The notes below the pieces were generated by a model. The model was not told where the DNA came from. It searched no databases and was given only the letters and a program-made list of their open reading frames with translations. Positions 17,099-27,294 of a stretch of DNA of 64,000 bases are shown here, in pieces (position 1 is the stretch's first letter; every line of letters begins with the position of its first letter). This DNA is from Nocardia amamiensis. Its GTDB lineage: Bacteria; Actinomycetota; Actinomycetes; Mycobacteriales; Mycobacteriaceae. The stretch covers positions 1-64,000 of the forward strand of contig NZ_JADLQX010000020.1 of the NCBI RefSeq assembly GCF_015477605.1, written 5' to 3'. Made by a program: the position numbers and the translations under genes.

Positions 17099-18868
17099 TC
17101 AGTTTCGGGGGGCTCGGCCCGCGGCGACGGCGGCGAGGTAGTCGTCGTAGGCGGGGACGTAGCCCTCGGTGCGTCCGGCGAGGACATACAGCGTGCTGTC
17201 CGGGTTCGGGGTGTAGCCCTGCTTGCGGAGTTCGACCTTGCGGCTTTTGAACGTGGAGGTGTGTTCCAGTTCGGGGACGACACGGACGAACAGGGGGACG
17301 GCATATCCGGGGAGTTGTTCGTAGGCCAGCTTCGCCAGCGCGACCGGGTCGAACTGGGCGCCGGGGTGCAGCGTCACGGCGGCCATGCCGGCCTTGCCGT
17401 CGGTTCCGGGGATGTCTACGCCATAGACCACGGCTTGGGCGATCGGCTCGGCCTTGCTCAGTGCGCGCTCCACCTCGGTGGTCGCCACGTTCTCGCCCTT
17501 CCAGCGGAACGTGTCGCCGAGCCGGTCCACGAACGCGACGTGATGCCAGCCCTGCTCGCGCACCAGATCGCCGGTGTCGAACCAGACGTCGCCCGGCTCG
17601 AAGCCGTCGCGCACGAGCTTGGCCTCGGAGGCGGCCTTGTCGGTGTAACCGTCGAACGGGACGCGGTCGGTCACTTTGGCCAGCAGCAGCCCGACGCCGC
17701 CGGTGCCCACCCGGCGCAGCCGTCCGTCCTTGTCGCGCTTGGCTTTTCCGGTCTCGTCGTCGTATTCCACCACGGCATACGGAAGTGGGTTGAACCCCGC
17801 GGTGCGGTCGACGCCGAAGACGTTTGCGAACCCGGTATTCGCCTCGCTCGCCCCGTAGAACTCCACGATCCGCTCGATGCCGAAGCGCATTTCGAACTCA
17901 TCCCACAGTTCCGGCCGCAGACCGTTGCCGACGACGAGCCGGACGAGGTGCTGCCGATCGGTCGGCTTGGCCGGCTGATTGAGCAGGTAGCGGCACAACT
18001 CGCCGATGTAGATGAAGGCCGTCGCCTGCTCCCGGATGACCTCGTCCCAGAACCGCGACGCGGAGAATCCCCGCCCGAGGGCGAACGCTCCGCCGGAGGC
18101 GAGCACCGCCGACAATGCGACGGTCACCGCGTTGTTGTGATAGAGCGGCAGGCAACAGTACAGGGTGTCGTCGCCGCGCAGCCGAATGCCGAGACCGCCC
18201 ATCCCGGCCATGACCTTGGCCCAGCGCAGGTGGGTCATCACGCTGGCCTTCGGCAGGCCCGTGGTGCCGGAGGTGAAGATGAGGAACGCGCGCTCGCGCG
18301 CGGTGACCTCGGCGCAACTCGGCGGATCGGTGTCGTCGGCGCTCTCGGCCGCCCGATGCAGTTCGTCGGCAGGCAGGAGGTTGTCGAGCGGCTCGGGCAG
18401 CGAGCCGATCGCCTCCGCGCATTCCGCGCCGACCACGTTCAGGACACTGCCGAGCAAGCCGAAGCTGTGGGCGAGCACCTGGTCGCGCTGGTGGTGGTTG
18501 AGCAGACCGGCGGTGGCGCCGAGTTTCACCGTGGCCAGCACGAGGAACATCGTCTCCGGCCGGTTGGTCATCAGCACGCCCACCACGTCGCCGCGCCGCA
18601 CACCGCGCTGCGCCAGCACGCTCGCATAGCGGTTCACCTGGGCGTTGGCCTCGCCGTAGGTGTACGTCGCGCCCTCGAACCGCAGGAACGGACGATCCGG
18701 ATGACGATGCGCGCTGCGCTGGAAATACAGCCCGATCGAGGACTTCGACTCCGGCTTCACGAGGATTCCCCGCGTGTTGCGCAGCATGCGCGGCACGTCC
18801 AGTGCGATAGCGGGCAGATTGCGGATGATGTCGGCCAGGCTCACCGTCGAGCGTGCGTCGCTGCTCAC
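17099..18868 (-). CDS. fadD6: long-chain fatty-acid-CoA ligase FadD6
   Basis: 589-aa acyl-CoA synthetase of the FATP/very-long-chain type. The AMP-binding motif FTSGTTGLPKASVMTH, the LPLYHNNAVTVA segment, and the VDRLGDTFRWKGENVAT then EVE motif typical of FATP proteins are present. It activates long-chain fatty acids with ATP and CoA, probably coupled to uptake. GTG 18868 has AGGAG about 10 nt upstream; the frame also opens at TTG 18889, which overlaps the previous stop. Corresponds to Rv1206. Confidence 0.92.
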   Translation of the reverse strand: MSSDARSTVSLADIIRNLPAIALDVPRMLRNTRGILVKPESKSSIGLYFQRSAHRHPDRPFLRFEGATYTYGEANAQVNRYASVLAQRGVRRGDVVGVLMTNRPETMFLVLATVKLGATAGLLNHHQRDQVLAHSFGLLGSVLNVVGAECAEAIGSLPEPLDNLLPADELHRAAESADDTDPPSCAEVTARERAFLIFTSGTTGLPKASVMTHLRWAKVMAGMGGLGIRLRGDDTLYCCLPLYHNNAVTVALSAVLASGGAFALGRGFSASRFWDEVIREQATAFIYIGELCRYLLNQPAKPTDRQHLVRLVVGNGLRPELWDEFEMRFGIERIVEFYGASEANTGFANVFGVDRTAGFNPLPYAVVEYDDETGKAKRDKDGRLRRVGTGGVGLLLAKVTDRVPFDGYTDKAASEAKLVRDGFEPGDVWFDTGDLVREQGWHHVAFVDRLGDTFRWKGENVATTEVERALSKAEPIAQAVVYGVDIPGTDGKAGMAAVTLHPGAQFDPVALAKLAYEQLPGYAVPLFVRVVPELEHTSTFKSRKVELRKQGYTPNPDSTLYVLAGRTEGYVPAYDDYLAAVAAGRAPRN

Positions 18869-18885
18869 GTCTTCAGTTCTCCTCG

Positions 18886-19443
18886 TCAAGCGATACGCGG
18901 CGCCTCCAGTGCCGCGAAGGCGGACGGGAGATCGGTCACCACGGTAATCCGGGACAACGCTGTCTGGGGCACGAACTTCCGTTCGTACAACTCATCCAGC
19001 CAGGAGAACAATCCGCGAAAGAATCCATTGGGATCCAGCACAATAACCGGCTTCTCATGCTGTCCCAGATAGCCGCCGGTCCAGGTCTCGAAGAACTCCT
19101 CCAGCGTGCCGATGCCGCCGGGCAGGGTGAGGAAGGCGTCGGCGCGGTCCTCCATCACCTGTTTGCGCTGGCGCATCGTGTCGGTGACCACGAGCTCGTC
19201 GGCGTCGACGTCCGCGACCTCGCGGTGCACCAGGTGCTTCGGGATGACGCCGATGGTCTTCGCGCCACCGGCGCGTGCCGCGGTGGCCACCGCGCCCATC
19301 ATCGAGACGTGACCGCCGCCGGACACCAATTGCCACCCGCGCCGGGCGATCTCGGTGCCCACCCGGGCGGCCAGCGAGAGGTAGTCCGGGTCGGTGGTGC
19401 TCGCCGAGCAATAGACGCAGACGGCGAAGGGCTGGTCGTTCAC
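18886..19443 (-). CDS. LOG-family protein (cytokinin riboside 5'-monophosphate phosphoribohydrolase type)
   Basis: 185-aa Rossmann-fold protein with the LOG signature LPGGIGTLEEFFE and the N-terminal VCVYCSAS, close to Rv1205. In M. tuberculosis that enzyme releases cytokinin bases from nucleotide monophosphates. GTG 19443 gives a GTGA overlap with the end of the next LOG gene and is 7 nt after GGAGG; GTG 19446 is adjacent. It is part of a compact minus-strand series leading into fadD6. Confidence 0.88.
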   Translation of the reverse strand: MNDQPFAVCVYCSASTTDPDYLSLAARVGTEIARRGWQLVSGGGHVSMMGAVATAARAGGAKTIGVIPKHLVHREVADVDADELVVTDTMRQRKQVMEDRADAFLTLPGGIGTLEEFFETWTGGYLGQHEKPVIVLDPNGFFRGLFSWLDELYERKFVPQTALSRITVVTDLPSAFAALEAPRIA

Positions 19444-20249
19444 CACTCGTCCTCCGTTCCGATCGCGTCCTCGGCGCCGCCCGCTTCCACGTTGGCCTGG
19501 ATGATGCTCACGACCTCCTCGACGCTGTCGGTCACGTGCAGCAGATCGAGGTCACCGGGCGAGATCTTGCCGGAGCCGCCGAGCGAATCCCGCAGCCAGT
19601 CGACCAGCCCGGCCCAGTATCTGCTGCCGAACAGAATGATCGGGAACCGGGTGATCTTGCGGGTCTGCACCAGAGTCAGCGCCTCGAACAGCTCGTCGAG
19701 GGTGCCGAAACCACCGGGCAGGCAGATGAACGCCTGGGAGTACTTCACGAACATCGTCTTGCGGACGAAGAAGTAGCGGAAGTTGATGCCCAGATCGACC
19801 CACTCGTTGAGGCTCTGCTCGAACGGCAACTCGATGCCGAGGCCGATGGAGTAGCCGCCCGCCTCGCAGGCGCCGCGGTTGGCCGCCTCCATCGCGCCGG
19901 GTCCGCCGCCGGTGATCACCGCGAAACCGGCCCGCGCCAGCGCGGCGCCGATCGCCCGGCCCGCCTGGTACTCGGGATGGTCGGCCGTCGTGCGCGCGGA
20001 ACCGAAGACGGTCACCGCGCGGGGCACCTCCGCGAGCGCGCCGAATCCCTCGACGAATTCGGCTTGGATGCGCAGCACGCGCCAGGGGTCGGTGTGCACC
20101 CAGTCCGTGTCGCCGCGCTGGTCCAGCAGGTTCCGGTCGGCGGTGGAGATGCCGTCCTTGCGGTCGCGGCGGAACATGATCGGCCCCCGGAACTTCGCTG
20201 TCGACTTCGGCTTGGTGGTGATTTCACGGTCGGCGGCGTCGGTGGACAT
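19440..20249 (-). CDS. second LOG-family (TIGR00730) protein
   Basis: 269-aa LOG-like protein with an extra ~70-residue N-terminus. GPGAMEAANRGACEAGG and LPGGFGTLDELFEALTLVQT are the family motifs; FVRKTMFVKYSQAF lies between. Members are annotated as possible lysine decarboxylases, but the LOG motif points to nucleotide 5'-monophosphate nucleosidase (PpnN/LOG) activity. ATG 20249 follows TAGCGT by 7 nt on the minus strand (leaderless), favouring it over GTG 20258. It overlaps the shorter LOG gene by GTGA. Confidence 0.87.
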   Translation of the reverse strand: MSTDAADREITTKPKSTAKFRGPIMFRRDRKDGISTADRNLLDQRGDTDWVHTDPWRVLRIQAEFVEGFGALAEVPRAVTVFGSARTTADHPEYQAGRAIGAALARAGFAVITGGGPGAMEAANRGACEAGGYSIGLGIELPFEQSLNEWVDLGINFRYFFVRKTMFVKYSQAFICLPGGFGTLDELFEALTLVQTRKITRFPIILFGSRYWAGLVDWLRDSLGGSGKISPGDLDLLHVTDSVEEVVSIIQANVEAGGAEDAIGTEDEW

Positions 20250-20504
20250 GCGTTCCACGCTACCGTCCGGAAACGATCACACACTGGCTGCACGTGAGAA
20301 GTCGTCCGGCGTTCAGCCGCGCGCAGCGCCGGTGAGGCGCAACCGCAATCTGCGCCATCGGCTAGCCGCTGTGACAGGGATTGTGCTGGCAACATGCTGT
20401 TCGGCCCAACCGGCCGCGTGCTTCGTCAGGGGCCGAAGCACGAAGATCCGTCCTGCCCGGGACGGGAGCGTGTTGCGACACCGACTGGTCGCGCGTCAGG
20501 TCTC

Positions 20505-21608
20505 TCAGCCCGCGGTACCGGTCAGGTAGTTGCGCAGCATGGCGGTGACCGCCGTGATCTGGTCGACGGGCACATGCTCGTCGCGCTTGTGCGCGAGGTT
20601 GGGGTCGCCGGGACCGAAGTTGACGGCGGGGATGCCGCGGGCGGCGAAGCGGGAGACGTCGGTCCAGCCGTATTTGGCGCGCACGCCGCCGCCACCGTGC
20701 CGCTGTACCGAGGCGATGAGGTCTTTCGCGGCGGGGGCGGTCAGGCCGGGCAGCGCGCCGGGTGCGGAATCGGTCACGTCGAAGGAGAGTTCGAGACCGT
20801 CGAAGACCTCGCGTACGTGCTCGACGGCTTGGTCCACGGTGCGATCGGGGGCGAAACGGAAGTTGACGTCCACCTCGGCGGCGTCCGGCACCACATTGCC
20901 CGCCACGCCGCCCGCGACGCGGACCGCGGACAGCCCCTCGCGATAGACGCAGCCGTCGATGTCGACCTCACGCGCACGGTACTCGGCCAGCCGTTGCAGG
21001 ATCGGAGCCAATCGGTGAATCGCGTTGTCGCCCAGCCAGGCTCGTGCCGAATGCGCCCGCACGCCGGAGGTGTCCAGCCGAACCCGCAGCGTGCCTTGGC
21101 AACCCGCTTCGATCCAACCGGCGGACGGTTCGCCGAGCACCGCGAGATCGCCGGCGAGCCAGCCGGGCAGATCACGTTCGATGTGGCCGAGCCCGTTGAA
21201 CTCCGCGGCGATCTCCTCGCCGTCGTAGAAGATCAGGGTCAGATCGTGTACCGGATCGGCGACCGTCGCCGCCAGGTGCAGGAACACCGCGTCGCCGGAT
21301 TTCATGTCCACCGTGCCGCAGCCGTAGAGCACCTGCTCGCCCAGCGGGTTCACGGCGAAGCGGCTGGGCACGTTGTCCGCGATCGGCACGGTGTCCAGGT
21401 GCCCGGCCAAGATCACTCGGGTCGGCAACCCCCGATTCGTGCGCGCCAGCACCACGTTGCCGTGCCGCAGCACCTCGAACCCCACCGTCTGCTCGCGCAG
21501 CGCCCGCTCCACCACGTCGGCGATGGCCGCCTCGCCGAGCGAAATGCTCGGTATGTCGACGAGCGCGGCGGTCAGCGTGATCGGGTCGGCATGCAGGTCG
21601 ATGGTCAC
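20505..21608 (-). CDS. dapE: succinyl-diaminopimelate desuccinylase
   Basis: 367-aa M20-family zinc amidohydrolase converting N-succinyl-LL-diaminopimelate to LL-diaminopimelate for lysine and peptidoglycan. Metal-binding segments are [25 protein letters not shown] and [37 protein letters not shown] is near the C-terminus. GTG 21608 follows TAGGGT by 7 nt (leaderless) and matches the family length; the frame is open far upstream but not coding-like. dapD and dapC are also in this window. Corresponds to Rv1202. Confidence 0.93.
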   Translation of the reverse strand: MTIDLHADPITLTAALVDIPSISLGEAAIADVVERALREQTVGFEVLRHGNVVLARTNRGLPTRVILAGHLDTVPIADNVPSRFAVNPLGEQVLYGCGTVDMKSGDAVFLHLAATVADPVHDLTLIFYDGEEIAAEFNGLGHIERDLPGWLAGDLAVLGEPSAGWIEAGCQGTLRVRLDTSGVRAHSARAWLGDNAIHRLAPILQRLAEYRAREVDIDGCVYREGLSAVRVAGGVAGNVVPDAAEVDVNFRFAPDRTVDQAVEHVREVFDGLELSFDVTDSAPGALPGLTAPAAKDLIASVQRHGGGGVRAKYGWTDVSRFAARGIPAVNFGPGDPNLAHKRDEHVPVDQITAVTAMLRNYLTGTAG

Positions 21609-21864
21609 GCCCTTCACCCTACGGCGGTCGACCAGCCGCGCCCGCACACCACGTCTGGTAAGCCGGATCGCGGACACACTCCTCGTATGCGGTGCAGCTG
21701 GCTTTCTTGTGTGCCGGGCCGAGTCGTCCGACGAAGGTCTGGCTGCCGCTCCCCCTCGCGGCTTCTGCTGACGGCGAGCACTTGGACATCCGCCAGCGGC
21801 CATGCGCTGGCAGCGTGGTCGCAGATCCGGCGGGTGCGCGACGCGCCGGATCGGCGACCGGATT

Positions 21865-22812
21865 TCACCCGATGCGGACGACGCTCTTGCCCAGGGTCGC
21901 TCCTTCGGCCAGGGTCACGATCGCGGTCTCGACGTCGGCGAGGGCGTATTCGGCGGTGACGTCGATGCGCACCGACCCGTCGGCCACCATCGCCATGGCT
22001 TGGGCGGCGCTGTCGGCCAACCGATTCGGGTGGGTCCGGCTGGCCAGGTTGCTGTTGTAGGTCAGCAGAGACTGACCCTGCATCAGCAGGTCGTTGGCCG
22101 ACACGGTGACCGGTTCGAAGGTGGCGATGTTGCCGTAGACCACGATCCTGCCGTGCGGCGCCAGCCGCGCCAGATTCTCGAGGCGAGTGGGGCCACCGAT
22201 CGGATCCAGGACCACGTCGAACTTCTCGTCACCGAGGGCATCCGGGAACTGCTCCCGCACCAGCACCTCGTGGTAGCCGAAACCGCGGGCGTAATCGACC
22301 TGACCGGCATCACCGACCACCCCGACGATCCGCTCCGCACCGGCGAGAGCGGCGAACTGCACGGCCAGCGAGCCGACGCCACCGGCGGCGGCATGGATGA
22401 GCACACTGTCCCCGGCCCGCACCCTCGCGACAGTGTTGACCAGGTCGTAAGCGGTCGGCGCTACCCACCCGAACCCGGCGGCATCGCGCAGGCCGACTCC
22501 AGCGGCGTTGATCGCCAGCACCGTGGGCGCGGTCACCACTTCGGCGTAACCACCCCCGCCGATCAACGCGGTGACCTGCTCACCGATCCGCGCCTCGTCC
22601 ACACCGGCACCGACCCCGACGATCTCACCGGCGGCTTCGAAACCCGGCACGAACGGGCGCGGGATCGGGAAGTGACCCGCACGGACCAGCACGTCGCCGT
22701 ACTGCACGCCCGCGTAGGAGACCCGAATCGCGACCTCGCCCGCACCGGCCACCGGTTCAGGTAGCTCCGAGACCCGGAACTGATCGTCGGTGTCCAGAAC
22801 AACAGCCTTCAT
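21865..22812 (-). CDS. zinc-independent NADP-dependent quinone/alcohol oxidoreductase (MDR superfamily)
   Basis: 315-aa medium-chain dehydrogenase/reductase of the quinone-oxidoreductase type. The N-terminal GroES-like half has [19 protein letters not shown]; the Rossmann half has [20 protein letters not shown]. The catalytic zinc ligands of alcohol dehydrogenases are absent. Substrate unknown. ATG 22812 has AAAGGG about 9 nt upstream; TTG 22821 is an alternative. It is divergent from a MarR-type gene with paired operator-like sites between, so it is probably repressed by that regulator until an electrophile or quinone appears. Confidence 0.88.
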   Translation of the reverse strand: MKAVVLDTDDQFRVSELPEPVAGAGEVAIRVSYAGVQYGDVLVRAGHFPIPRPFVPGFEAAGEIVGVGAGVDEARIGEQVTALIGGGGYAEVVTAPTVLAINAAGVGLRDAAGFGWVAPTAYDLVNTVARVRAGDSVLIHAAAGGVGSLAVQFAALAGAERIVGVVGDAGQVDYARGFGYHEVLVREQFPDALGDEKFDVVLDPIGGPTRLENLARLAPHGRIVVYGNIATFEPVTVSANDLLMQGQSLLTYNSNLASRTHPNRLADSAAQAMAMVADGSVRIDVTAEYALADVETAIVTLAEGATLGKSVVRIG

Positions 22813-22830
22813 CACATACAACCCTTTGCT

Positions 22831-22883
22831 TTGACTCAGTATCCTGATACCGGAACTAAAGCATTATCAAATACCTGAGTCAA
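22831..22883 (+). promoter_or_regulatory. paired inverted operator sites between oxidoreductase and MarR genes
   Basis: TTGACTCAGTATCCTGATA (22831-22849) on the plus strand and TTGACTCAGGTATTTGATA on the minus strand (22883-22865) match at 14 of 19 positions and face each other. The outer arms TTGACTCAG and CTGAGTCAA (22875-22883) are perfect. GTATCCTGATAC (22839-22850) is itself a near-palindrome. Placement between divergent genes fits a MarR operator controlling both. Confidence 0.6.
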
Positions 22884-22899
22884 CTTAGAAGGTTGTGTC

Positions 22900-23355
22900 A
22901 TGTCGGACGTGCCTGTCGAGGAGTACGTATGCACCCGGATCCGTCGCGCCGAACAGGCGCTGATGGGCCATCACGAGACCGTGCTGCGCGCATACGGGCT
23001 GACCATGACCCAGTACGCGGTGCTGCTGACCCTGTCGCGCGAAGACGACATGTCCGGCGCGCAACTGGCCCGCGCCTGTGGGGTCACGCAGCAGAGCATG
23101 GCCACCGTCTTGGCCGGGATGCAGAACAAAGGACTCATCGACCGGAATCCGTCACCCGTTCATGCCAAAGTCATGATCGCCCGCCTCACGCCAGTGGGCC
23201 GTGACCTGCTCGAGCGCGCCTACCAGGAAGTCATCGTGCTCGAACGCGCCCTCACCGACCGCTTCACCCCCGAGGAGCACAGGCTGTTCTGCGAATTCCT
23301 CGACCGCGCCACCGCGACTCTCATCGAGCAGACACCTACATCCCAGTCCGGCTGA
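22900..23355 (+). CDS. MarR-family transcriptional regulator
   Basis: 151-aa winged-helix regulator. The DNA-binding core runs [47 protein letters not shown], then a beta-wing [25 protein letters not shown] 22900 is preceded by AAGG with 7-nt spacing. It is divergent from the oxidoreductase gene and likely controls it and itself through the paired sites in the gap. The inducing ligand is unknown. Confidence 0.9.
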   Translation: MSDVPVEEYVCTRIRRAEQALMGHHETVLRAYGLTMTQYAVLLTLSREDDMSGAQLARACGVTQQSMATVLAGMQNKGLIDRNPSPVHAKVMIARLTPVGRDLLERAYQEVIVLERALTDRFTPEEHRLFCEFLDRATATLIEQTPTSQSG

Positions 23356-23416
23356 TCGAAGCGCGCACCGGAGCAGCCGCATGACCGTTCGACGCGGGTG
23401 GGTAACCTCTAGTGAC

Positions 23417-24364
23417 GTGAGCATCCAGGGAGCAGCAGCAGTCGGTATCGCCAACGTGACCGCGGACGGGACCGTGCTGGACACGTGGTACCCGAACCCC
23501 CAGCTGGGCGAGTTCTCCGAGACCGGCACCAAGCGACTGGACGAGGCGCCCGCGGAGTATGCGGCGCTGCTCGGCTTCGACGACGCCCGCGGGGTCGACG
23601 TGATCGCGGTGCGCACCACGATCGCCGACCTGTCTGCCGCCCCGGTCGACGCTCACGATGTCTACCTGCGCCTGCACCTGCTCTCGCATCGCCTGGTCAA
23701 GCCGCACGAGGTGAACCTGGACGGCCAGTTCGGCCTGCTGACCAACGTGGTGTGGACCAACCACGGCCCCGCCGCGGTGGAGGGCTTCGAGGCCACCCGC
23801 GCCAAGCTGCGCGCCCGCGGCCCGGTCACGGTCTACAGCGTCGACAAGTTCCCGCGCATGGTCGACTACGTGCTGCCCTCGGGCGTCCGCATCGGCGACG
23901 CGGACCGGGTTCGCCTCGGCGCGCACCTCGCCTCGGGCACCACCGTCATGCACGAGGGCTTCGTGAACTTCAACGCGGGCACCCTCGGCGCGTCCATGGT
24001 GGAGGGCCGGATCTCCGCGGGCGTCGTGGTCGGCGACGGCTCCGACATCGGCGGCGGCGCGTCCACCATGGGCACACTCTCCGGCGGCGGCACCACCATG
24101 ATCTCCATCGGCGAGCGCTCCTTGCTCGGCGCGAACTCCGGCCTCGGCATCCCCCTCGGCAACGACTGCGTCGTGGAAGCGGGCCTCTACCTCACCGCGG
24201 GCACCAAGGTCACCACTCCCGACGGCACCCAGGTCAAGGCCGCCGAACTGTCGGGTCGCGACAACCTTTTGTTCCGCCGCAACTCCACCACCGGCGCCGT
24301 CGAGGTCGTCCACCGCAAGGGCACGGGCATCGAACTCAACGCGGACCTGCACGCGAACGACTGA
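23417..24364 (+). CDS. dapD: 2,3,4,5-tetrahydropyridine-2,6-dicarboxylate N-succinyltransferase
   Basis: 315-aa acyltransferase with a left-handed beta-helix, transferring succinyl from succinyl-CoA in the diaminopimelate/lysine pathway. Segments include [19 protein letters not shown] at the N-terminus (as in the actinobacterial DapD type), [20 protein letters not shown] and [14 protein letters not shown] in the helix. GTG 23417 lies 8 nt after TAACCT (23403-23408), a probable leaderless start. The frame extends upstream through the MarR gene but is not coding there. Corresponds to Rv1201c. Confidence 0.94.
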   Translation: MSIQGAAAVGIANVTADGTVLDTWYPNPQLGEFSETGTKRLDEAPAEYAALLGFDDARGVDVIAVRTTIADLSAAPVDAHDVYLRLHLLSHRLVKPHEVNLDGQFGLLTNVVWTNHGPAAVEGFEATRAKLRARGPVTVYSVDKFPRMVDYVLPSGVRIGDADRVRLGAHLASGTTVMHEGFVNFNAGTLGASMVEGRISAGVVVGDGSDIGGGASTMGTLSGGGTTMISIGERSLLGANSGLGIPLGNDCVVEAGLYLTAGTKVTTPDGTQVKAAELSGRDNLLFRRNSTTGAVEVVHRKGTGIELNADLHAND

Positions 24365-24470
24365 GCGGTCTCGCGGACGCCGGGGGCTGCTGAGCTGTTC
24401 GCCAGGTCAGCAGCGTCGTCCGGCAACGGCTCCGCGCGTGGTTGACTGTCCGCCTGCTGACGCGAATGCA

Positions 24471-25346
24471 CTACGGTTTCGGGTGGTCCGCGAAGACCTC
24501 ATCGAGGCTGTCGGCGGTGACGGCGCGGTCTATCCAGGTGTTGATCTGGTCGAGATCGGTGCACTGGGCAATGCGGCTAGCAGTGGCTTCGGAAAGCATG
24601 AAGCCGCGCGTCCGCAGAATGCGCAACAGCGCCGCGGCCTCCCCTTCGGCCCGCCCTTCGGCCTTGCCCCTGGAGTAGTAACGCCGGGCGAACTCGCTCT
24701 TGTATTCGTAAGTGCCGGTCGTCATGAGGCTCTCCAAGAAGTGCCGGGCCGCCTTTGGGAGAACGGCCATTACCAGGTCAATGTACAGATCGCCGTTGGC
24801 CGCGTCGACCATGTTCTCAGCCAGAGTGGTCAGGATGGCATCACGTTCAGGATGATTTCGATGCGCGATCGCCGATAGCACTGCCAACTCGGGGTTGGTG
24901 GCTGCAGTCGAGGCATCAGTCACCACCGGGACGTCGGCCGGGCCCAGCACGACGGGAGTCAGGATGCATCCCGGCGCGATGAGGATGGGGCTACGGCAGC
25001 GGGCTGCCGTGCGCTCGCTCGGGCACATCACCATCAGCATGGTGGGGCAGCGCAGCCGGGCGCGCAGTGTGGTCAGGTAGACCGGCCAAGTCCAAGACTT
25101 GTCGCCGTCCGGCCGCAGCTGGACCTCGATGATCACAGCGAGGGCGGGATCGGTCCCATTGGCCAGGACTACGACGGCGTCCGCTCGGTATTCGGTCGGG
25201 TCGATGTCAGGGAAATCGCCGGATTCCAGTCGGGCATGGTCGAATTCGGGTAGCGGAGTATCCATCACGAGCGCCAATAGGTCGGCAGCCAGTCACGGGC
25301 GTTGCCGGAACAGGTCGATGATCACCTCGTGCAGGACGGTGGGCAT
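24471..25346 (-). pseudogene. Rpn/PD-(D/E)XK-family nuclease-like gene with an internal stop
   Basis: The family reads MPTVLHEVIIDLFRQRP at the start, which is exactly what lies from ATG 25346, but codon 18 (25293-25295) is TGA. The frame then continues unbroken with LAADLLALVMDTPLPEF, ESGDFPDIDPTEYRADAVVVL, the EVQLRPDGDKSWTWP segment holding the PD-(D/E)XK-like core, and the C-terminal GKAEGRAEGEAAALLRIL and TDLDQINTWIDRA typical of this group. TACTGT 6 nt before ATG 25346 looks like its original leaderless promoter. TTG 25277 or ATG 25265 could restart translation of a 5'-truncated protein (about 268 aa). The remaining family domain is intact, so the mutation is probably recent. Confidence 0.75.
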
Positions 25347-25507
25347 GCGGGCACAGTACCCATGCCCACCGACAGGAAATCAGTGGCGGGTTAAGCCTGC
25401 GGCATCGACGAGTTCTATTGCCTCGTCTCAGGTTTCGCGTCGGCCGCGGTCGAGGCGAACCGGCTGGATAGTCCGCTCGGCTGCCTCCGTCTCAACCGTT
25501 CCGACCG

Positions 25508-26707
25508 CTATGCACTCCCTTCTTTCGTGCGAGCCTGACGCAGTTGCTCTGCCAGGGCATCCAGGGCGTCGTTGGTCTTCCATTTGGCGGACATCTCGCG
25601 GTGGAGCACTCGAATGAATCTGGTCAGCCTGGATCCTGGCGTCGCCACGGCGACTCGAAGTGCGTCTGACGCTCGATCGCATGCGGCTTCGGGTTCACCG
25701 GCACCTGCCAGCGCGCATGCCAGCTCCGCGACATACCAGGTAGCCCACTCGGAGGTGAGTGTGTCGGGATCGAACCCCGCCAAGCCTCGGTTGAGCGATA
25801 CGACAGCCTTGTCCCACTGCCGAGCTAGGCGATATGCCAAGCCGCGCTGCATTTCGATGAACGAGTCGGAGTAGAAGTATTGGGCGTCGGGCTGCTCGGG
25901 ATCACCTAGCGCTACGAGTTCGGCGGCCCGATCGAGTTTGGCTTCCATCGCGTCGAGGTCACCCTCGATCGCATGTCCACGGCCTTCCTGCTGAACGGCC
26001 AGCGCGAGGACCGTAGGGCTCAGTGCGTCGCCATCACGCTGCGCGGCTCGGGACAAGCCGATCATCGGACCGACCTCGCCCGCCATCCAAGCGACATGAC
26101 CTCGCATCGACAGCGCTGTGGAGATCATGTCCCGGTTGCCGCTCTCGGTAGCCAGTTCGAGCGCCGCGCGATAGTGCTGGACTGCGGCGGCATGGTGTCC
26201 GAGATTGGCATGGAGCCAGCCGGTGAACTGCTGCCATCCAGCGGCTACGTCGACCATATCGGTGCGCGCCGACGTCCGAGCCTCGATGGCCAGCGCTGAT
26301 GCCACCCGCATTTGCCGCACTCCCAGCGGCAGAACGAGTTTGGAGCCGACCTGGTCCTCCAGCCGTCGAGTTTCCGACAGCAGTTCCGAAAAATCCTTGA
26401 CCAACGCGCGATCGATGTAGCGCCGCTCCGACAAGGCCGCTGACTCACGCAAGCGCAACAAATTCGACTGATCGACGTCGGTTGCCGCGGCAACCAGACT
26501 CTCATAGATGACCGCGAGTGCCCCATCGGATCCGAGGATGCGATCAAGCTTCCGAACGATATCCGCCGCGGGTTTGCGACGGCCGTTCTCGAAACGCGAG
26601 AGCGCGCCAGGGTCGTAGCTGAGGCTGCGCGCCAATTCTCTGACCGACAGACCCGCCTGCGATCGAAGCCGTCTCAGCTCGGCTCCGAAAGCTTCCCAGT
26701 TCTCCAT
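25508..26707 (-). CDS. XRE-type regulator with TPR-like C-terminal region
   Basis: 399-aa protein. Residues 1-60 form a cro/C1 helix-turn-helix (FGAELRRLRSQAGLSVRELA, then LSYDPGALSRFENGRRKP). The rest is all-helical with repeats resembling tetratricopeptides (AAVQHYRAALELATESG, KAVVSLNRGLAGF), as in many actinobacterial developmental or secondary-metabolism regulators. ATG 26707 follows GAGAGGGGG. No partner gene such as DUF397 is recognised next to it. Target genes are unknown. Confidence 0.85.
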   Translation of the reverse strand: MENWEAFGAELRRLRSQAGLSVRELARSLSYDPGALSRFENGRRKPAADIVRKLDRILGSDGALAVIYESLVAAATDVDQSNLLRLRESAALSERRYIDRALVKDFSELLSETRRLEDQVGSKLVLPLGVRQMRVASALAIEARTSARTDMVDVAAGWQQFTGWLHANLGHHAAAVQHYRAALELATESGNRDMISTALSMRGHVAWMAGEVGPMIGLSRAAQRDGDALSPTVLALAVQQEGRGHAIEGDLDAMEAKLDRAAELVALGDPEQPDAQYFYSDSFIEMQRGLAYRLARQWDKAVVSLNRGLAGFDPDTLTSEWATWYVAELACALAGAGEPEAACDRASDALRVAVATPGSRLTRFIRVLHREMSAKWKTNDALDALAEQLRQARTKEGSA

Positions 26708-27294
26708 CCAGCCCCCTCTCCCAACCACCCTGAGCAGCGTTGCAGCATCGACGAATCATTCGGCAACGCCTTGGCCACAGTGCAACGCTAGCGCGAATTC
26801 CCTGGTCGCAGGACGCTTCTGGTAGCCCCGCCGCCGGGTTGATCCGAACCTTCATCGGTTCCCTGGCGGCGGGTGCTCACCACTTGGAGCGATCAGAAAG
26901 CAGGGGTTCGAGATGGGCAGAAGTCTGACTCGCGCCGAGCACAGCTCGCGCAACTCGTTCTACCGACGCGGTCACCGCAAGCCGTGGACGACTTCCGTCG
27001 AACTGCGGAGGGCGGGAAGTGATGGGGTTCAATTGGTGGCGGGAAGCCGAGCCGGACGCCAGTTGTCCGACGTCGCCGCAGAAGCCCCAGCTCCGCGGCG
27101 ATCTCCTCACAACGACTTGCCCTCTGCTGTCAGCTCGTCGGCACAGCGCAGTTCCTCCCGCGATCTCTCCGTGGAATGCCGCGATAGATCCAACTGCGGC
27201 ATGTTGAATAACCGCGTTTCACAGCGCCGGGATGGGCTCTCCCGCTATCTTCTGTCTGCTCGCAGTGCAACGAGCAGATCGGAGTCAGGAATAC
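26708..27294. other. 587-bp gap between the XRE regulator and the lipase gene
   Basis: No recognisable gene. Two weak candidates exist. One is a 62-codon plus-strand frame from GTG 27019 with GGAGGG just upstream (its product starts MMGFNWWREAE). The other is a 31-codon minus-strand frame from ATG 27202 (MPQLDLSRHSTERSREELR). Neither has a known domain. The right end holds GGAGTCAGGAATAC leading to the lipase start. Confidence 0.5.
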
